From: Alteromonas_F sp964429915
GTDB lineage: Bacteria > Pseudomonadota > Gammaproteobacteria > Enterobacterales > Alteromonadaceae
DNA length: 64,000 nt
Direction of reading: 5' to 3'
NCBI GenBank assembly: GCA_964429915.1
Contig: CAYSDZ010000003.1
Span: forward strand, 1 to 64,000
How positions within the stretch are numbered: the first letter of the stretch is position 1; each line of letters begins with the position of its first letter. Below are positions 27,356-36,676 of this stretch, in pieces. Under the pieces are notes generated by a model. The model was not told the origin of the DNA. It was given only the letters and a program-made list of their open reading frames with translations, and made no database searches. The translations under genes were made by a program, and so were the position numbers.

Positions 27356-28486
27356 ATGAAAATAGCAACATTACCTTGCGCTCTATTCATTGCCTTGAGC
27401 AGTTCTGTACAGGCAGACATAAGAATTAATGGCTTTGCCAACTTAGTTGCAGGTGTTACTAGCAGCGATGATAGTTTGTACGGCTTTGATGAAGATATTA
27501 ACTTTGCCACGGGCAGTTTATTCGCGCTGCAAGTCAGTGGTGATATTAACGACAAAATGACAGCAACCGCACAGTTGATTGCCCGTGGTGACGACGATTT
27601 TTCTGTCGATTTTGAATGGGCATACCTAACGTATCAAGCCACCGACGACTTATCAGTCTCCGCGGGTCGATTCCGAGTTCCTATTTTCAGATATTCGTCT
27701 TCATTAGACGTCGGCTACTCCTATCACTGGATTGCCCCACCCCAATCGGTGTATGCAGTAGCGTTTAACAACATCGATGGTGTGAGGCTAGACTACAATA
27801 ATTATGTCGGTGACGTTGAATACTCACTTCAAGCTGTCTTAGGGAATTTTGAAGCTATCGATCCACAAACTGGAGGACTGTCTATCGGTGATAATACCTA
27901 TGTCCTCACGGGTGAAGTGTCTTACAATTCTGTTAAAGCTAGGCTTGTTTACGGTGTAAGCAATAAGCTAGACGCTGTACAAGCAGATTTAAATGCTGCA
28001 ATTACTCAAATATCAGCGGGTTCTGAAGCGCTAGAAGACTTCCTATCCATTGATGATGACAGAGGAACCTTTACAGGCTTTGGTTTAGAATATGACAACT
28101 TCAATTATTTTATTTCTGGTGAATATACAATAACCAAGATAAAAGATTCCTATTTTGCAGACGAAGATGTGTATTACATTACGGCAGGTGCACGATTAGG
28201 AAAATGGACGCCATCTATTACCTATGAAAATGCGAACAATGTAACGCCCTTAAAGGGTACGCAATTTCTTGACCAGTTCCCTGCTCAATTCGTACCTGTA
28301 ATCACTGGCGGTTTGCAAGGCTTACAAAGCTCATTCCGACGCGATGAACAAACTTACACCGCAACCATTCGTTATGACGTCAAAGCCAACATTGCGCTAA
28401 AAGCAGACATTACTCGCTTCGACAGCGATGTGACTGACAACGAAGACGCGACTTTACTGAGGTTTGCAGTCAATTACGTGTTTTAA
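27356..28486 (+). CDS. Outer-membrane porin-like protein, copy 2
   Basis: 376 residues, a close paralogue of porin 1 over its whole length: signal peptide ending VQA, start of the mature part DIRINGFANLVAGVTSSDDS, block GRFRVPIFRYSSSLDVGYSY, helical loop DLNAAITQISAGSEALEDFL and terminal FAVNYVF. It differs mainly in the surface-loop segments, for example around residues 170-180 and 300-320. It is the last gene of the four-gene operon, which ends in the terminator at 28504-28541. Confidence 0.84.
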   Translation: MKIATLPCALFIALSSSVQADIRINGFANLVAGVTSSDDSLYGFDEDINFATGSLFALQVSGDINDKMTATAQLIARGDDDFSVDFEWAYLTYQATDDLSVSAGRFRVPIFRYSSSLDVGYSYHWIAPPQSVYAVAFNNIDGVRLDYNNYVGDVEYSLQAVLGNFEAIDPQTGGLSIGDNTYVLTGEVSYNSVKARLVYGVSNKLDAVQADLNAAITQISAGSEALEDFLSIDDDRGTFTGFGLEYDNFNYFISGEYTITKIKDSYFADEDVYYITAGARLGKWTPSITYENANNVTPLKGTQFLDQFPAQFVPVITGGLQGLQSSFRRDEQTYTATIRYDVKANIALKADITRFDSDVTDNEDATLLRFAVNYVF

Positions 28487-28503
28487 GCATAGCCCGTACT
28501 GAT

Positions 28504-28541
28504 AACAATAACGCGCAAGTTACTGGGCGTTATTGTTTTTT
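28504..28541 (+). terminator. Rho-independent terminator after the porin operon
   Basis: A perfect 11-bp stem, AACAATAACGC (28504-28514) with GCGTTATTGTT (28527-28537), a 12-base loop and a following T run to 28541. It separates the PstS-like/porin operon from the chemotaxis receptor gene. Confidence 0.88.
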
Positions 28542-28614
28542 CTCAAAAAAATTAAAAAACTGTGCTAATGTTTATAATTAATTAATAAGGTTTGTTGGGT
28601 GTAAAAGGTGAACT

Positions 28615-30234
28615 ATGAACTTATTGTCTAGGCTTTCAATAGCAGTGAAGTTGTATATGATCCCGGGCATCGGCATTATCAGCTTTCTCGTATATGTTTT
28701 AATCACCTCCAACACAGCGAGCACCAACAAGGAGTTGCTCGAGCGTGCCAAAAACGAACAATTTCCAGCTTTACTTGAATCTAAAAATGCCTTGGTCGGC
28801 ATGAAAAATGTAAAGTCCAACTTAAGTTCAGCCGTCACGACTGGAGACGACGATTCACTAGACAACGCAGAAAAAGAAGCCCTGCTAGTGAAACAGAGTC
28901 TTGAAACCTTACAACAACTTACGCCTTCGATCCGCGAAGACATTACGCCTATAGTGGCTGATTTCAACAATTATTATAATGTTGCGTCGAACGTGAGTAA
29001 GTCCATGATTGACGGAACTGCCGATTTTTCCAAAATCGCAGAAACCGCGAGGCAAATGGACGACGCATTTGTTAGAAGTACCGAAGCACTGTCACAATTT
29101 TCAGACAACCAACTGACCCTATTTGAAACAGCCATTGCAGATGCGAACAATGCCGCTGATGCATTGAGTGATATTGGTATTGTTATGGGTGTTGTTACTA
29201 CCATTCTACTACTTGGCGTTGCTATTCCTATCGTTAACAACTTTAGAACGTCTATCGGCGACCTTGTGGTGTCGTTTAAGGATATTGCCCAAGAAGATGG
29301 CGATCTAACCAAGCGCATTAACACCAACAACAAAGACGAAATTGGTGAATTAGTCTACTGGTTTAATCAATTTATTGAAAAACTACAACACGTTGTACAA
29401 GACATAGGTAACGCTAGTAAACCCCTTGCAACGCTAGCCGATAATTTGAATCAAGTTAGCGACAGTGCTCGCCACACCATCAGTGCTCAACAACTGTCTG
29501 CTGCGGAAGCCAAATCGGCAGTAGACAACATGACAAACAGCGTCAGTTCCGTGGCGCAAAGTGCGTCCGATGCGGCATCTGCTGCGGGCGAGGCATCCAA
29601 TGCGGCTGACACAGGGCAGAAAGTCGTTAATTTAACTGTCAGCAATATACAAAGCTTGGCAGCTAGGGTAGATGAAACCGCAGTCGTAATAAAAAAACTA
29701 GAGCAAGATTCCAATCAAGTCGGCGTTGTGCTTGACGTTATTAAAGGCATAGCTGAACAAACAAACTTATTGGCCTTGAATGCAGCCATCGAAGCTGCGA
29801 GAGCGGGTGAGCAAGGTAGAGGGTTCGCTGTGGTGGCGGATGAAGTAAGAACGTTGGCTTCGCGCACTCAAAAATCAACTGAAGAAATTCAAAAAACCAT
29901 CGAGCAATTGCAAAATGCGGCACGCTCTGCGGTAAATGTAATGGCAAAAGGAACCGAACAAGCAGCCTTAAGCGTAGATGAGGCTAATCAAGCGGGGCAA
30001 AGCTTGGGTGCAATAACGAAAACGATTAGCCGTATCACTGCGATGAACGACCAAATTGCAGAGTCTACGAAGGAACAGCAGACCGTATCCTTATTGATTA
30101 GTAAGAATGTAGATAATATTAACGCCCGCACCGAAGATACCGCCTCAAGCTCAGAGCGCTTAACAACCGTGAGTCAAGAATTAGAGCAACTTTCCGCCGA
30201 TTTCAGTAAGATAATGCAACAATTTAAATATTAA
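28615..30234 (+). CDS. Methyl-accepting chemotaxis protein
   Basis: 539 residues: a membrane helix (about 12-32), a periplasmic four-helix-type sensor domain (about 33-185, no Cache motif seen), a second membrane helix (about 186-208), a HAMP domain (about 209-262) and a long cytoplasmic coiled coil whose tip NLLALNAAIEAARAGEQGRG (about 388-407) binds CheA/CheW. The ligand is unknown. Its position directly behind the porin/PstS-like operon, though after a terminator, makes a sensing link to those proteins possible (inference). Confidence 0.93.
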   Translation: MNLLSRLSIAVKLYMIPGIGIISFLVYVLITSNTASTNKELLERAKNEQFPALLESKNALVGMKNVKSNLSSAVTTGDDDSLDNAEKEALLVKQSLETLQQLTPSIREDITPIVADFNNYYNVASNVSKSMIDGTADFSKIAETARQMDDAFVRSTEALSQFSDNQLTLFETAIADANNAADALSDIGIVMGVVTTILLLGVAIPIVNNFRTSIGDLVVSFKDIAQEDGDLTKRINTNNKDEIGELVYWFNQFIEKLQHVVQDIGNASKPLATLADNLNQVSDSARHTISAQQLSAAEAKSAVDNMTNSVSSVAQSASDAASAAGEASNAADTGQKVVNLTVSNIQSLAARVDETAVVIKKLEQDSNQVGVVLDVIKGIAEQTNLLALNAAIEAARAGEQGRGFAVVADEVRTLASRTQKSTEEIQKTIEQLQNAARSAVNVMAKGTEQAALSVDEANQAGQSLGAITKTISRITAMNDQIAESTKEQQTVSLLISKNVDNINARTEDTASSSERLTTVSQELEQLSADFSKIMQQFKY

Positions 30235-30249
30235 GCGAAGCCAACTCTC

Positions 30250-31914
30250 TTGTTAGACTCATTTAATGCTTTTGCTCAATGTGTCGATTATTCTTTATTG
30301 ACGCAACTTAACCGCGACCCAAACGCGACAGTAAATGGTGATGATCACCAGCCCAGACAAGTATTCAGTGGGCATTATGTTCCTGTTGCGCCTACTCCCT
30401 TAGCTCACCCTGAATGCATTGCGTTCAGCAACACCTTGTTTAGCGAATTAGGGCTAAACACAGCGCTTGTCGAAGACAGCGATTTCATTAAGCTGTTTTC
30501 TGGCGACCTTACTCAGGTGCCCTCACCGATGCAACCCTTGGGTTGGGCAACCGGCTATGCTTTGTCTATTTATGGCACTGAGTATATTCAGCAGTGTCCG
30601 TTCGGAACCGGTAATGGCTATGGCGATGGCCGAGCCATTTCGGTTTATGAGGGTGTGTTGAACGGTAAGCGTTGGGAAATGCAACTCAAAGGGGGCGGAC
30701 CTACACCATATTGTCGAGGTGGTGATGGCAGAGCAGTACTCCGTTCGAGCATACGAGAGTTTTTAGCACAAGAATATATGCATGCTTTGGGTATTCCTAC
30801 ATCGCGAAGTCTTTGCTTGATGGTTTCGTTTTCTGAGCGAGTGAATAGACCTTGGTATTCGGAGCAATCAAAATCACCTGATCCCGATATTATGCTGTCT
30901 AATCCCGTTGCTATTTCAACGCGAGTCGCCCCTTCTTTCTTAAGAGTAGGGCAAGTTGAGTTATTTAGTCGGCGAGCGCGAAGCAAAGCACACCCAACCG
31001 CACATAAAGAATTAGAAATGATTGTACTGCACGTTATCGAACGTGAATATCGAGGCGAAATTGAATACAACTTACCTCTAGTAGAAAAAGTGCTTAAACT
31101 CGCTTTTCTGTTTCGCAACCGCCTAACGACATTGATTAGTCACTGGTTACGTGTGGGCTACTGCCAAGGTAATTTTAATAGTGACAACTGTGCCGTGGGT
31201 GGCTATACGCTTGATTACGGTCCGTTTGGTTTTTGTGAGCAGTTTGAACCGTTTTTTCAGCCTTGGACAGGCGGTGGTAGACATTTTTCATTTCTTAATC
31301 AACCTGCCGCTGCGGCAGAAAACTTCAACACTTTTTGCTCCGCTTTACTTCCTTTAGTAAAAGAAAACCACGACGCTGTCAATTATCTTAACGATATTGT
31401 TCAGGGCTTTTCAGATGAAATGGAACAAAAGCTAGAAGCGATGTGGGCAGCAAAATTAGGATTGACGAAGTATGATTCAGCTTTATTCAGCGAATTACTC
31501 TCGTTGATGACCAATACAGCGGTCGATTACACCTTGTTTTTCAGAAAACTGTGCGATTTACCCAGCAACGTTTCTGAGCTCGAGGAGAGTTTTTCTACTC
31601 AACCCAATACGACACTTACTCAACAATGGCAGCAGTGGCTTAAACATTGGCAACGTTTACTTGGTCATGATCACAAACTCATCTCAACGAATATGAAGAA
31701 GGCTAATCCTCTTTATACTTGGCGTGAATGGCTTATCGCTCCAGCGTATCAAAAGGCAGAGCAAGGTGATTATTCATTAATCCATGAATTGCAATCTGTT
31801 TTGAATCACCCCTACACCAAGCAAAGTGACGAAGTAACCCATAAGTATTGCCAACTTAGGCCAGCCGAATACATTAACGCAGGGGGTATATCACATTATA
31901 GTTGTTCGTCTTAG
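30250..31914 (+). CDS. selO: Protein adenylyltransferase SelO (YdiU)
   Basis: SelO is a pseudokinase that transfers AMP from ATP to Ser/Thr/Tyr of proteins and responds to oxidative stress. The 554-residue product carries the glycine-rich LKGGGPTPYCRGGDGRAVLR (about 139-158), SIREFLAQEYMHALGIPT after it and the metal-binding NFNSDN near 315. The tail HYSCSS places Cys where eukaryotic SelO has selenocysteine. The only usable start is TTG at 30250: the first in-frame Met is near residue 94, inside the domain. The frame is the same as that of the chemotaxis gene, whose TAA lies 15 bases before the TTG; no strong ribosome binding site is visible. Confidence 0.93.
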   Translation: MLDSFNAFAQCVDYSLLTQLNRDPNATVNGDDHQPRQVFSGHYVPVAPTPLAHPECIAFSNTLFSELGLNTALVEDSDFIKLFSGDLTQVPSPMQPLGWATGYALSIYGTEYIQQCPFGTGNGYGDGRAISVYEGVLNGKRWEMQLKGGGPTPYCRGGDGRAVLRSSIREFLAQEYMHALGIPTSRSLCLMVSFSERVNRPWYSEQSKSPDPDIMLSNPVAISTRVAPSFLRVGQVELFSRRARSKAHPTAHKELEMIVLHVIEREYRGEIEYNLPLVEKVLKLAFLFRNRLTTLISHWLRVGYCQGNFNSDNCAVGGYTLDYGPFGFCEQFEPFFQPWTGGGRHFSFLNQPAAAAENFNTFCSALLPLVKENHDAVNYLNDIVQGFSDEMEQKLEAMWAAKLGLTKYDSALFSELLSLMTNTAVDYTLFFRKLCDLPSNVSELEESFSTQPNTTLTQQWQQWLKHWQRLLGHDHKLISTNMKKANPLYTWREWLIAPAYQKAEQGDYSLIHELQSVLNHPYTKQSDEVTHKYCQLRPAEYINAGGISHYSCSS

Positions 31915-31967
31915 CAAGGTTATTTTTTGTGCTACCTGATTTTAGTACTACCTGAGCGGAGGCATAA

Positions 31968-32402
31968 CTATAAATATACTATTTGAGATTTTAAAGGTGC
32001 TAAATGGCGTAAAATTTGGTTTTCTTGAGCGTAGGTTAATCCTATATCTCGCATTGCTTGCTGCACATATTCCACTAACAGATAAAAATCAGCATCGCTA
32101 ATGTTTAAGTCTTTGTGCGAGGCGACCATCGTTTTACCTGTGTATTTGCAAGGGCCACCAATCAATTCACAGACCTGATCGCTTAACTCTTTTCGCAAAT
32201 GTTGTTTGGGCACACCTTTAAAATAGTGACCAATTTGAGGGTCGCTATAGATACGATGAATAGCTAGCCCCATTACTTTTTCTAAAGTTTCTCTGCCGCC
32301 AATTTCTTCATATAAACTGGTTTTTTCAGTTGAAACGCAAGCACTCGTTGCGAGTAAAACGATAAGAATACACTTTGGCAATATCGATTGTATTTGTTTC
32401 AT
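31968..32402 (-). CDS. Group 1 truncated hemoglobin, lipoprotein-anchored
   Basis: A 144-residue protein: a lipoprotein signal with lipobox TSAC (Cys near residue 22), then a 2-over-2 globin fold (LYEEIGGRETLEKV, IYSDPQIGHYF, GGPCKYTGKTM). The heme-binding proximal His is in ASHKDLNI. The export signal means it works in the periplasm or at a membrane, unusual for trHb1 proteins that scavenge NO or oxygen in the cytosol. The ATG at 32402 has GGGG eight bases upstream; an ATG at 32408 is also possible. It follows the DUF3034 gene at once, so the two are likely cotranscribed. Confidence 0.87.
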   Translation of the reverse strand: MKQIQSILPKCILIVLLATSACVSTEKTSLYEEIGGRETLEKVMGLAIHRIYSDPQIGHYFKGVPKQHLRKELSDQVCELIGGPCKYTGKTMVASHKDLNISDADFYLLVEYVQQAMRDIGLTYAQENQILRHLAPLKSQIVYL

Positions 32403-32413
32403 ATTCATGACCC

Positions 32414-33379
32414 CTACCAATTTGCTGTTACAGACAAATAAAATCCGTTTGCTCTCGACTCAAACGGCAAACTACCTACATCGACATAGGCAAAGGTCGC
32501 AGACCATGTTTTATTGGGAAAATAAGCGATAAACACATCATGTATAGTCTCTTCTTCTGCAAGTCCTCCCAAACGATTTGATTGTGTACGCCACTCAACG
32601 CCAATTACCGTATTCGGTGTCGGAATCAATGCAAGCGAACCCTCAAATTCTATGTTGTAGCTGTCGTCATTGGCCGACTCAAAGCCAAAAAAGCCTAAGG
32701 TATTGGCTTTGGTCGCTCGAACCGTCAAATTTGTTAGCACGTTTTTGCCTAAGGCACCGCCTAACCAAAGCTTTGATGCAGTAAGATAGATATCAGTTCC
32801 GTTATCCTCCGTTGCACCGACTAATTGGGGTACGCCCGTTGAAGGCAAGGGCACAGCACCAGACGGAAGCGGTAAATCAGTATTAAAATCTCTGTTTTTT
32901 TTATATTGCAAACCAAGCGAAATTTGAGGTAAGTAAGGATTCTCAGAAAAAATAGCATCGCCAAAAAGTTTCACTTTAAGACCAATAATATCCTGCTCAA
33001 TAACGGTACCCGGCGCTACCGAAACTGCACCATCGGTAAGTAAATTAAATACTTTGCTAACAACACCGTCGCCCACATCTAAGGATTGCCGTTGCAAAGA
33101 CAGCTCAACGCGATCATAAAAACCCACCAATATTCCCGCGGTTGTTAACTGGTAGTCACCCAATTGCAATAATTGTACGTTTGCTGTTCCATTGATTTGC
33201 TCTTTACTGCTGTATCCACCAATCAGCGCCCAAGGCGTAATACCACCTCCCGCACTGCCTTCATAACTTGTTGTGCCACCCGAAAATAATAATGCGCTTC
33301 CAGTATTGGCATTACACGGTATTGGAATTGAACTGATGGAAGCTATTAAGCAAGAAACAAACACATGTTTTAAACGCAT
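32414..33379 (-). CDS. DUF3034 outer-membrane beta-barrel-like protein
   Basis: 321 residues with a signal peptide (about 1-24, ending CNA), then the DUF3034 pattern: GGTTSYEGSAGGGITPWALI near the N terminus and a beta-strand-rich body with a C-terminal aromatic strand (FYLSVTANW). This suggests an outer-membrane barrel. The function is unknown. The gene is paired with the lipoprotein hemoglobin behind it. The ATG at 33379 has AGAGAG upstream. Bases 33401-33552 upstream hold no gene. Confidence 0.82.
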   Translation of the reverse strand: MRLKHVFVSCLIASISSIPIPCNANTGSALLFSGGTTSYEGSAGGGITPWALIGGYSSKEQINGTANVQLLQLGDYQLTTAGILVGFYDRVELSLQRQSLDVGDGVVSKVFNLLTDGAVSVAPGTVIEQDIIGLKVKLFGDAIFSENPYLPQISLGLQYKKNRDFNTDLPLPSGAVPLPSTGVPQLVGATEDNGTDIYLTASKLWLGGALGKNVLTNLTVRATKANTLGFFGFESANDDSYNIEFEGSLALIPTPNTVIGVEWRTQSNRLGGLAEEETIHDVFIAYFPNKTWSATFAYVDVGSLPFESRANGFYLSVTANW

Positions 33380-33552
33380 AGAAAGCTCTCTTATTACCAA
33401 GAAATGCTTAATTTATTGGTGTGTTAAACAGTTGTTTATCAGCCATTTAAGCGGATGTACAAAGGCGACATTTCTTTTCAATAACCATAGTGCAAGCGTT
33501 GCGATAGCGCAAAGTGAAAGCTTAAAAAATGAGTTTTAAATGTAAATCAGGT

Positions 33553-33583
33553 TAAAATGTAAAGCCAGCTTAGTAAGGCTGGC
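33553..33583 (-). terminator. Probable terminator behind hugZ
   Basis: On the minus strand GCCAGC(CT)-TACT-(AA)GCTGGC forms an 8-bp stem (with one G-T pair) closed by a four-base loop, followed by the T-rich TTTACATTTT. It lies 27 bp after the hugZ stop. The T tract is broken, so this is moderate evidence. Confidence 0.6.
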
Positions 33584-33609
33584 CTATGTATAGTCATCAA
33601 CCTAAGATG

Positions 33610-34332
33610 CTAAGCGGCACTGCGTGCTAACTGAGTAAGTGCAACTAATTGAAGGCGAACATCCGAAGAAGACTGACAAACTTCAGTAAAGGGAATAAAA
33701 AAGGCCTTTTCCTTAGATTGAAAGTAACAACCATCGCTCAAAATACCAGACATGGTCACGTCATCGTTTATCTCTCCCGTATGATTTTTTAATATCAACG
33801 CCATCGCATCTTGGTGGTCTTCGTTCATATGCGTGATCATACCCATTTCAGTATTAAAGTCCCACGGACTGCTTGGCTGCATCCATTCTTCTTTTTCTAA
33901 CCAGAAAATTTTGCCAAAACCGCCGATATAGCGAACGCGTTTCACTTTTACTTTCCACATCCTAAAATCATGGGCTTGCTTATAAGATTCTGCCTCCGGG
34001 TACTGTTTTATGTAACGTGCAAGCATTTCGTCATGTTCTTCGCCCGACATGGGGCTACCATCACCAACGATGGTTAGGCGAGCGTTTTCGTTTTGATCGC
34101 CCGACGTTCGGGTTTTGTAAACCGTAAGGCTCATGCGGCTGTCTGCAATCATGTTCGCAGCATGCTGGGCAATATCACTGATATAAAAATAAAGGTGGCC
34201 GGCACTGTCTGATATAAACGGAGTTACTGAACCGAAGGGATAACCCCGTAAATTCTTAGACAGTGTGGAGACGACACCCACATCAGTTTGTCGCAACAAC
34301 AATCTTGCTTCACCAAGCGCTTGTTCTCTCAT
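33610..34332 (-). CDS. hugZ: HugZ/HutZ-type heme utilisation protein
   Basis: 240 residues of the pyridoxamine-phosphate-oxidase split-barrel fold with a C-terminal DUF2470-like part (MITHMNEDHQDAMALI near residue 165, containing the heme-binding type His pair). HugZ-like proteins bind or degrade heme in the cytosol. The ATG at 34332 with GAAGAG eight bases before it was chosen over an in-frame TTG at 34356. It lies 56 bp behind the TonB-dependent receptor gene on the same strand and opposite hmuTUV, a standard heme locus. Confidence 0.88.
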   Translation of the reverse strand: MREQALGEARLLLRQTDVGVVSTLSKNLRGYPFGSVTPFISDSAGHLYFYISDIAQHAANMIADSRMSLTVYKTRTSGDQNENARLTIVGDGSPMSGEEHDEMLARYIKQYPEAESYKQAHDFRMWKVKVKRVRYIGGFGKIFWLEKEEWMQPSSPWDFNTEMGMITHMNEDHQDAMALILKNHTGEINDDVTMSGILSDGCYFQSKEKAFFIPFTEVCQSSSDVRLQLVALTQLARSAA

Positions 34333-34388
34333 AATATTTACTCTTCTTTCATTCAATATTTTTGTAAAGTACTAATAGTTAAAAACGG

Positions 34389-36629
34389 TTAAAAAGCATA
34401 ACTCGCATTTATGGCAAAATTTCTACCGGGCTGTGTGAAAAAACGAACATCGGCATCAGCAGGTAGACCTCTTACCTCGGTACCATTGACTATCTCTTTG
34501 TCGAACACATTAAACACCCCCACGTTAATCTTTACCGCTTTATTTATGTCGTAGTGCGCTAAAAAGTCTACCTGAGCGTACCCCGGTGCAGCGATTAAAT
34601 CTGGGTTATTTTGTTGATCAAAGCGCTCTACAAAGGTCGCCACCACTTCAGCAGACCACCCCTGCGCCTCATTCTCATACGCAAGACCTACAACCGCTTG
34701 GGGAGGAATGATCGACTCAACATCTTGCCCTGTTGTGTTATCTTCGCTATCGAGCCATGTTAATGCTGTTTGCAATCGCCATCCTTGTAATGCGTCAAAC
34801 ACGTCTCCGGCATACCACGTTGCCTCTGCGTCAACGCCTTTAATGGTTACTGATTCACGATTTCGTGCTTGAAAAACCAACAAGCCAAGAGCGGGGTCAA
34901 AGCCCAGTGACGCGAGGGATTCAATAAAGTTGTCATAGTTGTTGTGATAAGCACTAATACTATAAGACACCGATGAGAGTGTTTGTCTAAATCCAATTTC
35001 CCAACTATCTACGCTTTCTGGCAGCAAATCAGGATTAGCACGTGAAGTGTAGCCACCCACAAGGTTAGTAAAGCCCACATTTAAATCGTCGTAGGGAGGA
35101 ATACGAAAGCCTTGCGCGAACTGTACCCATGCATTGGTATTGGTGTTGAAATTATGCACTGCGCCCATTTTAAATGAGACTTGTGAATCGTCGAAGCCAA
35201 CGGTTTCAACACCGGGATTCGCATTGATAAAAATATCGTCTGGTCGAGGCGTTAAAGTAAACTTGTCGAAACGCACGCCAGGGCTTAACACTAACTTGTC
35301 GTTTAGCAAACTAATTTCATCGTGCACAAAAAATGACAGCTCCCTTGCATCAGAGATAGGGAAATCACGTGCTGGGAAAGCGGTAAACTCAGGCAATGGT
35401 GCACCTGATTCCTGCAATCTAGTGCTTCCGTTGCGAATTGCTTCACTGTCGGTATATTGCAATTCAGTACCATATATTAAGTAGTGGTCAGCCCCCCCAG
35501 AAGTAAAGACTTTGTCAAACTGAAAAATACCTCCTTTCACTGTTTGATCAAACTGGCTTAAACGTTCTCTGTCTTGCAATACCGGAACGGGATTTGTTCG
35601 GCTAATGGCACCAAATCGTTCGTCGAAAGTTTGTTGCACCGTTTCTGAACCCTGCCAATACAAGCGCACTTGGGCCTTATCAAATGCCAAGGTGTTGCCC
35701 GAAAACGAATAATTCAATTGCAAGCGTTCTCTTGAGCGTTCATCTATGCCTGTACTGCTATTTATGACAGTACCTCTGACAACGCGAGTCGCTTGCGACA
35801 GGACATCCGTGTCGGAATCTGCCCGCAAGTAATCGGCAAGCAGCTCAAATCGATGAAACTTGCTAGGAGAATAAGCTAACTTAATTTGTGCGGCATTACT
35901 TTCGTTGCTTTGAGGATTAGCTGCAATGCGAGCGTCACCAAGCGCCCCGTCATCATCGTAAAACGTTGTTGTTTCGGCGCCATTTCTGTGTGTGACATTG
36001 GCAAGCCAGCTCCAGTCGCCATTGATACCCGCCACTTGCGTGTTTATAACAAACTCGTCAGAGACGCTGGTATAACCAGTTTTTACTCTGCCGCCCAATG
36101 TTTGGCCTTCGCCTAAAATATCTTTTACGGTCTTGGTCGAAAATGCAACTACACCACCAATGGCATCGCTTCCATAAAGTGTTGACGCCGGACCTCTGAT
36201 TATTTCAACGCGACTAACTAAGTCGACATCAACAAAGTCTCTGCGAGCCGACAACGCAGGCCCGAAGCTAAATTCATCCGCAATGGGCGCACCGTCTAGT
36301 AAGGTTAATATGCGGTCGCCATTAATACCGCGGATATTAAAACCTGATAAACCAAAACGTCCTCCGCCCTCAACCACGACACCGGGTTCGTAACGAACAA
36401 GATCTCTTATATCCGTTGCGGTTAATCTGTCAATTTGTTGCGAGTCGATAACAGTAATTTTAGAAGCAACTTCATTGATATCGCGCTCAACACGCGATGA
36501 AGTAACCGTAACCTTCTCAATTTCCTGATCTTTTCTTTGCTCTATTGGTTCTTGAGCAACTGAGCCAAAACTAGCGATTGATACAGTCGTTGAAAGCATG
36601 ACGCTCAACGCAATAGGTGAATATTTCAT
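34389..36629 (-). CDS. TonB-dependent heme/hemoglobin receptor
   Basis: A 746-residue outer-membrane receptor: a signal peptide (about 1-25, ending VAQ), a TonB box-like segment KVTVTSSR, a plug domain with YGSDAIGGVVAFSTK (about 150-165), a 22-strand barrel and terminal SYAF. The heme-receptor signature is recognisable as FRIPPYDDL and, about 18 residues on, ANPDLLPE, matching the FRAP and NPNL boxes. The His that binds heme between these boxes in HemR is absent here. It shares an intergenic region containing a Fur-like box with hmuT, so iron repression is likely. Confidence 0.91.
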   Translation of the reverse strand: MKYSPIALSVMLSTTVSIASFGSVAQEPIEQRKDQEIEKVTVTSSRVERDINEVASKITVIDSQQIDRLTATDIRDLVRYEPGVVVEGGGRFGLSGFNIRGINGDRILTLLDGAPIADEFSFGPALSARRDFVDVDLVSRVEIIRGPASTLYGSDAIGGVVAFSTKTVKDILGEGQTLGGRVKTGYTSVSDEFVINTQVAGINGDWSWLANVTHRNGAETTTFYDDDGALGDARIAANPQSNESNAAQIKLAYSPSKFHRFELLADYLRADSDTDVLSQATRVVRGTVINSSTGIDERSRERLQLNYSFSGNTLAFDKAQVRLYWQGSETVQQTFDERFGAISRTNPVPVLQDRERLSQFDQTVKGGIFQFDKVFTSGGADHYLIYGTELQYTDSEAIRNGSTRLQESGAPLPEFTAFPARDFPISDARELSFFVHDEISLLNDKLVLSPGVRFDKFTLTPRPDDIFINANPGVETVGFDDSQVSFKMGAVHNFNTNTNAWVQFAQGFRIPPYDDLNVGFTNLVGGYTSRANPDLLPESVDSWEIGFRQTLSSVSYSISAYHNNYDNFIESLASLGFDPALGLLVFQARNRESVTIKGVDAEATWYAGDVFDALQGWRLQTALTWLDSEDNTTGQDVESIIPPQAVVGLAYENEAQGWSAEVVATFVERFDQQNNPDLIAAPGYAQVDFLAHYDINKAVKINVGVFNVFDKEIVNGTEVRGLPADADVRFFTQPGRNFAINASYAF

Positions 36630-36657
36630 AAGGACACTTTATTTACTTAATTCAATT

Positions 36658-36676
36658 GATAATGATTATTATTTAT
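36658..36676. promoter_or_regulatory. Fur-box-like operator between receptor and hmuTUV
   Basis: GATAATGATTATTATTTAT agrees with the Fur consensus GATAATGATAATCATTATC at 14 of 19 positions, with the first nine identical. ATTATCA at 36679-36685 forms an inverted repeat with TGATAAT at the box's left edge, and a further AATGATAATT lies at 36720-36729. The whole region (36630-36797) is very AT-rich and sits between two divergent heme-uptake units, as expected for a shared Fur operator. Confidence 0.75.

Noticed and set aside
25361..28486. Calling the duplicated module a phosphate ABC transporter
   Set aside because: No permease or ATPase is present and the small proteins are far shorter than PstS and lack its phosphate loop.
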